A stretch of 6,303 nt of DNA from Treponema sp. UBA1240. Its GTDB lineage: Bacteria > Spirochaetota > Spirochaetia > Treponematales > Treponemataceae. A program made the position numbers and the translations under genes. The notes under the pieces are model-generated. The model did no database searches and was not told where the DNA came from. It saw nothing but the letters and a program-made list of their open reading frames with translations. The first letter of the stretch is position 1. Every line of letters starts with the position of its first letter. The stretch is from positions 12,477 to 18,779 of the forward strand of contig DBWK01000052.1 in NCBI GenBank assembly GCA_002308875.1, in the 5' to 3' direction. Of the stretch, positions 1 to 5,292 are shown in pieces.

Positions 1-1328
1 AGGATGAGGAAAAACTTTTGCGGCTTGTTAAAGAGTCTTTTAACTGCAATACAAATTCTGCAAAAAACATTGAAACAGAAAACGTTAAACACAAATCTCT
101 TGCCGCTTATGAACAGTTTATCCTTAAAACTATAACCGGTGATGATAAAAGTACTGCTGATGATGAGTTTTTTACGGCGCTGCGTTCCTACACAGCAAAA
201 AATCCGTTCGGTGTTGTCTGCGACTTTAACGGCAGCTCCAGAGCAAAGTGCATTGACAGACAGTTTTTTAATAAAAACGGAATTAGCTTTTACTCAATAA
301 ACGACGATAAAATCGTTCACGAAATCATTCCCGAAGCAGAGAATCTTGTGCATGTTGCTGCGGAAATAGAACGCCTTCATTCTCAGGGGCATAATGAAGT
401 AATCCTCGGATACATGCCCGACTGCGACGGCGACCGCGGAAACATTGTCTACTGGAACGAAAAAACAAAAAAAAGCGATGTTCTTAAGGCACAGGAAGTT
501 TTTGCGCTTTCTGTCCTTGCAGAAACGGCTTTTTTGTACTGGCAGGGAAAAATCAATAAAAATACAAAAACAGCAGTGGTTGTAAACGACCCGACCTCAA
601 TGCGCATTGACAAAATCTGCGCTTCGTTTGGCATTGACCTTTTCCGTGCGGAAGTTGGTGAAGCAAACGTAGTAAACCTTGCGCGTGAAAAGCGGCAGCA
701 GGGTTACACAGTACGCATTCTGGGAGAAGGTTCAAACGGCGGCAATATTACGCATCCCGCCGCGGTACGCGATCCGCTGAACACGCTGTTTGCGCTCATA
801 AAACTGCTTACAGTAAAGGATAACAACGGTAAAAAAGGACTCTTTCATATCTGGTGTACGCTTTCAGGACAAGAAAGCGCATACAAAGATGATTTTACGC
901 TTTCGGACGTGATTTTAACGTTGCCTGTATTTACAACAACAGGTGTTTCTGAAAAACGTGCCGTTACAAAAGTTACCATGAATGATCATGCAAAGCTAAA
1001 AGCCGCATATCAGCGTGTTTTTGAAAAAGAATGGATCGCAAAAAAAAGCATATTAAAAGATAAGTACGGCATCCTGACCTATGAGGCGGTCTGCAACAAC
1101 GGCACAAAGGAAACACGTAATGTTACAGACTTCAGCATAAGCGGCAAAGGCGGACTAAAAATCATTTTCAAGGACGACAAAAACGAACCGGTTGCTTTCA
1201 TATGGATGCGAGGCAGCGGCACAGAGCCGGTTTTCCGCGTTATGTGCGACTTTAAAGGAAACAACGAAAAAGCTGAAAACGAATTGCTTGAATGGCACTC
1301 TGACATGATCAGGCAGGCGCAGCTCTAA
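1..1328 (+). CDS. Phosphoglucomutase/phosphomannomutase family protein, 3' part (5' end outside window)
   Basis: This is an alpha-D-phosphohexomutase, a cytosolic enzyme that moves a phosphate between C1 and C6 of a hexose via a phosphoserine. The frame is open to the left edge (first full codon at base 3), so domain I with the catalytic serine loop lies upstream and is not seen. Numbering from the Leu codon at base 18, the Mg-binding loop DCDGDR is at residues 135-140, the sugar-binding loop GEGSNGG at 236-242, and the phosphate-binding loop RGSGTEP at 398-404 near the C-terminus. Domains II to IV are therefore present in the usual order and look intact. The sugar loop departs from the common GE(E/M)SG form. 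Glucose versus mannose (or glucosamine) specificity cannot be assigned from this sequence. The next gene, argF, has its own promoter and no terminator is evident between them, so some read-through is possible. The family call is firm; the exact substrate is not. Confidence 0.93.
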   Translation, partial: DEEKLLRLVKESFNCNTNSAKNIETENVKHKSLAAYEQFILKTITGDDKSTADDEFFTALRSYTAKNPFGVVCDFNGSSRAKCIDRQFFNKNGISFYSINDDKIVHEIIPEAENLVHVAAEIERLHSQGHNEVILGYMPDCDGDRGNIVYWNEKTKKSDVLKAQEVFALSVLAETAFLYWQGKINKNTKTAVVVNDPTSMRIDKICASFGIDLFRAEVGEANVVNLAREKRQQGYTVRILGEGSNGGNITHPAAVRDPLNTLFALIKLLTVKDNNGKKGLFHIWCTLSGQESAYKDDFTLSDVILTLPVFTTTGVSEKRAVTKVTMNDHAKLKAAYQRVFEKEWIAKKSILKDKYGILTYEAVCNNGTKETRNVTDFSISGKGGLKIIFKDDKNEPVAFIWMRGSGTEPVFRVMCDFKGNNEKAENELLEWHSDMIRQAQL

Positions 1329-1340
1329 AGAAAAGCTTTA

Positions 1341-1369
1341 TTGACAGCGTAAAAACTGTATAATATTAT
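1341..1369 (+). promoter_or_regulatory. Sigma-70-type promoter of argF
   Basis: A perfect -35 box TTGACA (1341-1346) is followed after 17 bases by TATTAT (1364-1369), a 5/6 match to the -10 consensus. A perfect TATAAT also sits at 1359-1364, but only 12 bases from the -35 box, too close for a normal pair. Initiation would fall near 1376, leaving a leader of about 20 bases with the ribosome site AAGGA at 1386-1390. The -10 area contains a 10-bp palindrome (1360-1369), but this is low-complexity A/T sequence and is not claimed as an operator. Confidence 0.75.
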
Positions 1370-1397
1370 TAATTATCAAAATATAAAGGAAACAAAA

Positions 1398-2348
1398 ATG
1401 GCAGAAACCTATATACCACAGCAGTTTAAAGGCCGGTCACTTCTCAACTGGATAGATTATACTCCCGATGAAATAAAACAATTCTTGGATCTTGCAATCG
1501 CTCTAAAAGAAGAAAAAAAACGCGGTGAAGTACACCAGCGTTTTATCGGCAAAACAATTGCCCTTATTTTTGAAAAACGCTCCACACGCACAAGATGTTC
1601 ATTCGAAACAGCGTTCGGCGAAGAAGGCGGTCATCCAGTCTTTTTGTCCACTGCGGATATTCAGCTCGGCGGTAAAGAATCCGTCGAAGACACAGCAAGA
1701 GTCCTTGGACGAATGTTCTCGGCTATACAGTTCAGAGGTTTTTCACAAAAACATGTGGAAACACTTGCCAAATACTCCGGTGTTCCTGTATACAACGGTC
1801 TTACAGATGAATTTCACCCCACGCAGGCTCTCGCAGACATAATGACATTACAGGAAAACTTCGGTCATTTAAAAGGATTGAACCTCGTATTCTGCGGCGA
1901 CGGACGCAACAACGTTGCCCGTTCTCTCATGCTTATAAGCGCAAAAATGGGCATAAACTTTACAATAATCAGTCCCAAAGAGCTTTTCCCCGACGAGCAG
2001 ATACAAAAAATCTGCAAACCGTTTGCTGAACAGTCCGGTGCAAAAATCACAATTTCTGATAAAATTTCACTTGTAAAAGGAGCAGATGCCATTTATACTG
2101 ATGTATGGGTATCAATGGGCGAAGAAAAACTCAAGGAAACCCGCTGCAAACTGCTCACACCTTATCAGGTAAACGGAGCGATGATGAAATCAACGGAAAA
2201 TGATAAATGTATTTTCCTGCATTGTCTTCCTGCCGTAAAAGGTGAAGAAGTAACAGAAGCTGTTATTGAAGGATCTCAAAGCAGAGTCTGGGATGAGGCA
2301 GAAAACAGAAAATTCACCATCAAAGCGATTATGATGGCGACTATTTGA
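1398..2348 (+). CDS. argF: Ornithine carbamoyltransferase
   Basis: The cytosolic enzyme transfers the carbamoyl group of carbamoyl phosphate to ornithine, giving citrulline; it can run in arginine synthesis or, reversed, in arginine fermentation. The 316 residues show the carbamoyl-phosphate loop STRTR (62-66), HPTQ (140-143), the inter-domain segment GDGRNN (167-172), the ornithine-binding DVWVSMGE (235-242), and the catalytic HCLP (275-278) followed by the DEAENR region near the C-terminus. The SMG loop supports ornithine over aspartate as substrate. The protein is slightly shorter than E. coli ArgI because the stretch between HCLP and the last helix is short, as in many ArgF proteins. The ATG is preceded at seven bases by AAGGA. 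No other arginine or deiminase-pathway gene is in the window, so the direction of flux is open. A related carbamoyltransferase, such as one for putrescine, is a less likely alternative. Confidence 0.93.
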   Translation: MAETYIPQQFKGRSLLNWIDYTPDEIKQFLDLAIALKEEKKRGEVHQRFIGKTIALIFEKRSTRTRCSFETAFGEEGGHPVFLSTADIQLGGKESVEDTARVLGRMFSAIQFRGFSQKHVETLAKYSGVPVYNGLTDEFHPTQALADIMTLQENFGHLKGLNLVFCGDGRNNVARSLMLISAKMGINFTIISPKELFPDEQIQKICKPFAEQSGAKITISDKISLVKGADAIYTDVWVSMGEEKLKETRCKLLTPYQVNGAMMKSTENDKCIFLHCLPAVKGEEVTEAVIEGSQSRVWDEAENRKFTIKAIMMATI

Positions 2349-2366
2349 TTCACGGAGGAAAAAATT

Positions 2367-2762
2367 ATGAAAAGGATGATTATTTTTTTAGTACTGGCGC
2401 TTGTTATGACTACAGCCCTTTTTGCTGATACCCTTGAATCGGAATACAGCTATGTTTACGTTCCGCTGAACAAAGTCTACAATCACCAGCAAGGCTATGT
2501 AGCACTTTATTCAAAAGACGGTATGAAAATTTCAACAGCGTATCTTCCGATGGACTGGTTTTCTATAAATGTACAGAAAGCAAGACTTGTAAACGTTCCA
2601 AAAGGTCTTTCTCCATACATGATTGTTTATTATAAGAATAATCAGTTCCAGTATGTGACAATGGCTGTTCCAAAAGACAAAACAGACGATTTTTGGGGAG
2701 TTCTTAAAAACACTTCAAATGTTACGGACAAATTCAATGCCGAAACATTCACCTGGAACTAG
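2367..2762 (+). CDS. Small exported protein of unknown function
   Basis: I do not recognise this 131-residue protein by name. It starts with a clear signal peptide: Lys-Arg at residues 2-3, a hydrophobic core at 4-19, and a likely cleavage site after Ala20 (L-F-A, then Asp). There is no cysteine near that site, so it is not an obvious lipoprotein and is predicted to be periplasmic or secreted. The mature part of about 111 residues is rich in Tyr, Val and Lys and looks like beta structure (for example 27-33, 43-48, 84-101); it contains no further membrane segment. The start is set by a strong GGAGG at 2354-2358, eight bases before the ATG. It lies 18 bases after argF with no terminator between, so the two are probably co-transcribed, and a strong terminator follows. 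Similar short exported proteins are, to my recollection, common in treponemes; that is inference. Confidence 0.82.
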   Translation: MKRMIIFLVLALVMTTALFADTLESEYSYVYVPLNKVYNHQQGYVALYSKDGMKISTAYLPMDWFSINVQKARLVNVPKGLSPYMIVYYKNNQFQYVTMAVPKDKTDDFWGVLKNTSNVTDKFNAETFTWN

Positions 2763-2795
2763 TTTCGTGTTCTGCTTAAAGTGTATATAACAGAT

Positions 2796-2843
2796 AAAAA
2801 GAACAAAATATCATACGAAAAGTATGTGTTTTGTTCTTTTTTT
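2796..2843. terminator. Rho-independent terminator after the argF unit (symmetric)
   Basis: An outer stem pairs bases 2796-2808 with 2829-2841. A small internal loop follows, then a 5-bp inner stem (2812-2816 with 2822-2826) closed by a GAAAA loop. The right arm runs into seven T residues (2837-2843), and the left arm starts with an A tract, so it could also work on the minus strand. It separates the argF unit from the leuC promoter, which begins about 20 bases later. Confidence 0.87.
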
Positions 2844-2865
2844 GTTTGTATGGATTTTTCCAAGC

Positions 2866-2894
2866 TTGACAAAAAAATTAAAATATACTGTAAT
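2866..2894 (+). promoter_or_regulatory. Sigma-70-type promoter of leuCD
   Basis: A perfect TTGACA (2866-2871) is followed after 17 bases by TGTAAT (2889-2894, 5/6). As in the argF promoter, another -10-like hexamer, TATACT (2884-2889), lies 12 bases from the -35 box. Initiation near 2901 would leave a leader of about 29 bases, too short for a T-box or a leucine leader-peptide attenuator, so any control is more likely at initiation. I see no clear operator. Confidence 0.75.
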
Positions 2895-2929
2895 AATTTC
2901 AACAATATTTAATATTCTTGGAGAATTAC

Positions 2930-4231
2930 ATGGGAAAAACAATTGCACAAAAAATATTCGACGCGCACTTTGTAGACAAACCATTTAAAGATACCTGGGT
3001 TGTTAAGCTTGACAGGGTTTTCTGCCATGAAATAACAACACCTGTAGCAATAGAAGATTTGGTACAGAAAAACAAGGACAGGGTTTTTGATGCATCAAAA
3101 ATCAAGGCCGTAATTGACCACGTTACACCCGCAAAAGATTCAAAGACAGCATTACAGGGCAAAATCCTACGCGACTGGGCAAACCGGCACAAGATTAAGG
3201 ATTTTTTTGACATAGGCGCAAACGGCGTATGCCACGCCATCTTTCCCGAAAAAGGCTTTGTACGTCCGGGATACACTGTAATCATGGGTGATTCCCACAC
3301 ATGTACACACGGTGCTTTTGGCGCATTTGCAGCCGGCGTTGGAACAACAGACCTTGAAGTAGGCATTTTGAAAGGCGTATGTTCATTTAAAGAACCTAAA
3401 ACAATGAAATTTGTTTTGAACGGAACACTTAAAAACGGTGTTTACGCAAAAGACGTTATTCTGTTCATCATCAACAAAATCGGAGTAAACGGCGCAACAA
3501 ACTGCGTTATGGAATTTGCAGGACCGGTTGTAGACGCTATGAGCATGGAAGCCAGGATGACACTCTGCAACATGGCGATTGAAGCCGGCGGAACTTCCGG
3601 CATTTGTATGCCTGATAAAGTTACCGTTGACTATCTTTGGGATTTTATAAAGGACGAATTTAAATCAAAAGAAGACGCTCTCGCCGAATACTCAAAGTGG
3701 AAGTCCGACGATGACGCTGTCTACGAAAAAGTATACACATACGACTTGTCCAATCTTGAGCCTATGGCAACTTACGGCTACAAACCGGACGAAGTAAAGC
3801 CCGTAAGTCAGATGAAAGGCACCAAGGTAAATCAGGTTTACATCGGCTCTTGCACAAACGGACGCATTGAAGACCTTAGAATTGCGGCGGAAGTTCTGAA
3901 AAAGGCTCTTTCTGAAGGAAAGCGCATTGCACACAATGTACGCGGTATTCTCTCCCCTGCTACACCAAAAGTTTACAAGCAGGCATTAGACGAAGGCATT
4001 CTTTCAGTCTTTATGGACGCCGGTTTCTGCGTAACAAACCCGACCTGCGGAGCATGTTTGGGAATGAGCAACGGCGTTCTTGCCGAAGGCGAAGTCTGCG
4101 CTTCTACAACAAACCGCAACTTTAACGGTAGAATGGGTAAAGGCGGTATGGTTCATCTGATGAGTCCCGCTTCCGCTGCCGCAACGGCAATTGCAGGTTC
4201 TATCACAAATTCATTTTTATACAACACATAG
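2930..4231 (+). CDS. leuC: 3-isopropylmalate dehydratase-type large subunit (LeuC, short HacA/archaeal type)
   Basis: This is the large, [4Fe-4S]-carrying subunit of an aconitase-superfamily hydro-lyase. In the leucine pathway it isomerises 2-isopropylmalate to 3-isopropylmalate by dehydration and rehydration. The 433 residues match the roughly 420-residue short family rather than the longer E. coli LeuC. Visible motifs are DHVTPAKD (63-70), GDSHTCTHGAFG (120-131), SCTN with cluster ligand Cys308 (307-310), PTCGACLG with ligands Cys373 and Cys376 (371-378), and NRNFNGRMG (395-403) near the end. All three cluster cysteines are present. The ATG at 2930 is chosen because GGAG (2920-2923) sits six bases before it; an in-frame TTG at 2918 would overlap that site. 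The small subunit follows after 13 bases. No leuA or leuB is nearby, so homoaconitate, dimethylmalate or citramalate chemistry cannot be excluded. The fold and family are certain; the substrate is likely but unproven. Confidence 0.9.
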   Translation: MGKTIAQKIFDAHFVDKPFKDTWVVKLDRVFCHEITTPVAIEDLVQKNKDRVFDASKIKAVIDHVTPAKDSKTALQGKILRDWANRHKIKDFFDIGANGVCHAIFPEKGFVRPGYTVIMGDSHTCTHGAFGAFAAGVGTTDLEVGILKGVCSFKEPKTMKFVLNGTLKNGVYAKDVILFIINKIGVNGATNCVMEFAGPVVDAMSMEARMTLCNMAIEAGGTSGICMPDKVTVDYLWDFIKDEFKSKEDALAEYSKWKSDDDAVYEKVYTYDLSNLEPMATYGYKPDEVKPVSQMKGTKVNQVYIGSCTNGRIEDLRIAAEVLKKALSEGKRIAHNVRGILSPATPKVYKQALDEGILSVFMDAGFCVTNPTCGACLGMSNGVLAEGEVCASTTNRNFNGRMGKGGMVHLMSPASAAATAIAGSITNSFLYNT

Positions 4232-4244
4232 ACAGGAGCATACT

Positions 4245-4778
4245 ATGAAACAATTCGGCGGAAAAGTTCTTTTTCTGGATCGTTCAGACATCAATACCGA
4301 TGAAATTATCCCTGCAAAGTATCTTACAGAGATTTCAAAACAAGCATTAAAACCGTATCTACTTGAAGACCTTAAGCTTGATGGTTTTAATCCGCGCGCA
4401 GATGTTACCGGTAAAAAAGTAATCATCACAAGAGAAAACTTTGGCTGTGGTTCTTCGCGCGAACATGCTCCATGGGCACTGGAAGTAAATGAAATTTATG
4501 CTGTAGTTGCAGTTAATTTTGCCCGCATTTTCCGGCAGAATATGTTTAACTGCGGACTTATGGCAATTGAACTGAACAAAAAGGATATTGACGATATGTT
4601 CCGCACTTTCGCCAACAAAGACACTGATTCCATAATCACGATGAATGACGACGGAACAGCAAAAGTAAAGCTTATCTCCGGTTCGCTTTCAAAGAGTTAC
4701 ATTTTTAAGCTTGACGGCTTTGAAAAAGCTCTGATCGAAAAAGACGGCTGGCTGGGATACGCAGAAACCAAATACTAG
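4245..4778 (+). CDS. leuD: 3-isopropylmalate dehydratase-type small subunit (LeuD)
   Basis: This is the small swivelling subunit that pairs with the LeuC-type protein and supplies part of the substrate pocket. The 177 residues show DINTDEIIPAKYL (15-27), the signature ENFGCGSSREHAPWAL (64-79) and NFARIFRQN (91-99), in the order typical of LeuD and homoaconitase small subunits. The specificity-loop position after the first motif reads YLTE (26-29). In studied archaeal relatives this loop helps separate isopropylmalate from homoaconitate users, and YLTE does not equal the forms I remember for either. The ATG at 4245 is chosen because AGGAG (4234-4238) lies six bases upstream; the ATG at 4191, 18 codons earlier, would lie inside leuC and has no such site. 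The 13-base gap to leuC implies one transcript and coupled translation. A shared hairpin terminator follows. Confidence 0.9.
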   Translation: MKQFGGKVLFLDRSDINTDEIIPAKYLTEISKQALKPYLLEDLKLDGFNPRADVTGKKVIITRENFGCGSSREHAPWALEVNEIYAVVAVNFARIFRQNMFNCGLMAIELNKKDIDDMFRTFANKDTDSIITMNDDGTAKVKLISGSLSKSYIFKLDGFEKALIEKDGWLGYAETKY

Positions 4779-4786
4779 AAACATAC

Positions 4787-4822
4787 AAAAAAAGCTGTCT
4801 GATATGTTATCAGACAGCTTTT
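4787..4822. terminator. Bidirectional terminator between leuD and tRNA-Arg(UCU)
   Basis: A perfect 14-bp stem (4790-4803 with 4809-4822) closes on a 5-base loop. On the plus strand it ends in only four T residues and starts 11 bases after the leuD stop. On the minus strand it ends in a run of seven U residues (A tract 4787-4793) and begins five bases past the 3' end of tRNA-Arg. It therefore probably serves both converging transcripts, and looks stronger for the tRNA. Confidence 0.88.
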
Positions 4823-4827
4823 ACCTG

Positions 4828-4901
4828 CGGGACTGGGCGGACTCGAACCGTCTACCTACTGCTTAGAAGGCAGTTGCTCTATCCAGATGAGCTACAATCC
4901 C
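4828..4901 (-). tRNA. tRNA-Arg, anticodon UCU
   Basis: Read on the minus strand, the 74 bases fold as a complete cloverleaf. The acceptor arms GGGATTG and CAGTCCC pair with one wobble; the D stem is GCTC/GAGC. The anticodon stem is ACTGC/GCAGT with loop CTTCTAA, which gives anticodon TCT and decodes AGA and probably AGG. The T loop TTCGAGT is standard. The discriminator is G and CCA is not encoded. The T stem GACGG/CCGCC has one A-C mismatch at positions 50-64. A strong promoter lies directly upstream and a terminator directly downstream, so it is a single-gene unit. Confidence 0.96.
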
Positions 4902-4909
4902 ATAAAAAC

Positions 4910-4938
4910 AATATAGCAAATATACAATAAAATGTCAA
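4910..4938 (-). promoter_or_regulatory. Promoter of tRNA-Arg(UCU)
   Basis: On the minus strand a perfect TTGACA (4933-4938) is followed by a 17-base spacer and TATATT (4910-4915, 5/6). The -10 box ends only eight bases before the mature tRNA, so the 5' leader would be just a few bases. It is divergent from the tRNA-Val promoter; the two -35 boxes are 48 bases apart. Confidence 0.83.
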
Positions 4939-4986
4939 AGCGATAACTGCAATTTAAGCGGCTTTGTAAAATATTTTTTCAACCTA

Positions 4987-5015
4987 TTGACACTTTTGTG
5001 TCTTAATGATAGATT
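4987..5015 (+). promoter_or_regulatory. Promoter of tRNA-Val(UAC)
   Basis: A perfect TTGACA (4987-4992) is followed after 17 bases by TAGATT (5010-5015, 4/6). Initiation near 5022 would give a leader of about six bases before the tRNA at 5028. A short inverted repeat, GACAC-TTTT-GTGTC (4989-5002), overlaps the -35 box; whether it is an operator is unknown. Confidence 0.72.
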
Positions 5016-5027
5016 ATTTTCCGTTAC

Positions 5028-5100
5028 GGGCGATTAGCTCAGCTGGGAGAGCGTTTGGTTTACACCCAAAATGTCGGGGGTTCGATCCCCTCATCGCCCA
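5028..5100 (+). tRNA. tRNA-Val, anticodon UAC
   Basis: The 73 bases fold as a full cloverleaf: acceptor GGGCGAT/ATCGCCC with all seven pairs Watson-Crick, D stem GCTC/GAGC, anticodon stem TTTGG/CCAAA with loop TTTACAC (anticodon TAC), and T arm GGGGG-TTCGATC-CCCTC with one wobble. It decodes GUA and, by wobble, other valine codons. The discriminator is A and CCA is not encoded. Its own promoter and terminator make it a monocistronic unit. Confidence 0.97.
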
Positions 5101-5101
5101 T

Positions 5102-5133
5102 AGACCACTCATTATTGAGTGGTCTTTTTTTTT
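5102..5133 (+). terminator. Rho-independent terminator of tRNA-Val
   Basis: A perfect 10-bp stem (5102-5111 with 5116-5125) closes on a TTAT loop, and the T run extends from 5125 to 5133. It starts two bases after the mature tRNA 3' end. Confidence 0.93.
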
Positions 5134-5140
5134 GCCTTAT

Positions 5141-5170
5141 CATTACGAGGCATAAAGTGCCGAAGCAATC
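5141..5170. repeat. Palindromic sequence resembling a dispersed CATTGCGAG...GAAGCAATC repeat
   Basis: The 30 bases begin CATTACGAGG and end CGAAGCAATC. They form an imperfect hairpin: GGCA (5149-5152) pairs with TGCC (5158-5161) around a TAAAG loop, and the outer ATTAC pairs imperfectly with GCAAT. The two ends recall a short repeat seen in many copies in several unrelated bacterial genomes. Only one copy is in this window, so the repeat status rests on memory of that pattern. It lies just after the tRNA-Val terminator in non-coding DNA, a usual place for such elements. Confidence 0.5.
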
Positions 5171-5186
5171 TTTTTTAAGATTTTGC
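5165..5186. other. A/T-rich stem-loop after the repeat-like element
   Basis: AATCTT (5167-5172) pairs with AAGATT (5177-5182) around a TTTT loop, and a flanking G-C pair step can extend it across a two-base bulge. It overlaps the right end of the repeat-like element and stops directly before the proposed -35 box at 5187. No T run follows, so it is not a good plus-strand terminator. The rest of this non-coding stretch up to 5292 holds only the proposed promoter and ribosome site. Confidence 0.4.
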
Positions 5187-5215
5187 TGGATAAATTTAAG
5201 ATTAGGATTTATAAT
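5187..5215 (+). promoter_or_regulatory. Probable promoter of the exported HEAT-like protein gene
   Basis: TGGATA (5187-5192, 4/6) is followed after 17 bases by a perfect TATAAT (5210-5215). Initiation near 5222 would give a leader of about 70 bases, longer than for argF or leuC in this window. I see no known riboswitch in that leader. Confidence 0.55.
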
Positions 5216-5292
5216 TATTGGTATAAGGATAAGTAAATTATTTGTATCTTATTTAAAGTACATCTGTTTACTATTTAGGAGACTGAATAATT

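Noticed and set aside
18..20. TTG at 18 as the true start of the phospho-sugar mutase
   Set aside because: The frame is open to the window edge and the catalytic serine domain is missing, so the gene begins upstream of the window.
1347..1385. ArgR operator upstream of argF
   Set aside because: The region is A/T-rich with short palindromes but lacks a convincing pair of ARG boxes; low-complexity sequence explains what is seen.
2918..2929. In-frame TTG at 2918 as an earlier leuC start
   Set aside because: It would place the start codon on the GGAG that serves the ATG at 2930, and no other ribosome site lies before it.
2895..2929. T-box or leucine leader-peptide attenuator before leuC
   Set aside because: Only about 30 bases separate the probable transcript start from the ATG, with no Leu-rich small frame and no hairpin.
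2926..3366. Minus-strand open frame of 146 codons across leuC
   Set aside because: It is antisense to strongly conserved leuC coding sequence, has no family features, and is the kind of shadow frame that codon bias produces. Other antisense frames over the mutase, argF, leuCD and HEAT-like genes were dropped for the same reason.
4191..4244. In-frame ATG at 4191 as an earlier leuD start
   Set aside because: It would overlap leuC by 41 bases, lacks a ribosome site, and adds residues not seen in LeuD proteins; the ATG at 4245 has AGGAG at good spacing.
5165..5186. Stem-loop as a second terminator behind tRNA-Val
   Set aside because: The stem is short and A/T-only apart from one pair step, and no T run follows it; the perfect hairpin at 5102-5133 already fills this role.
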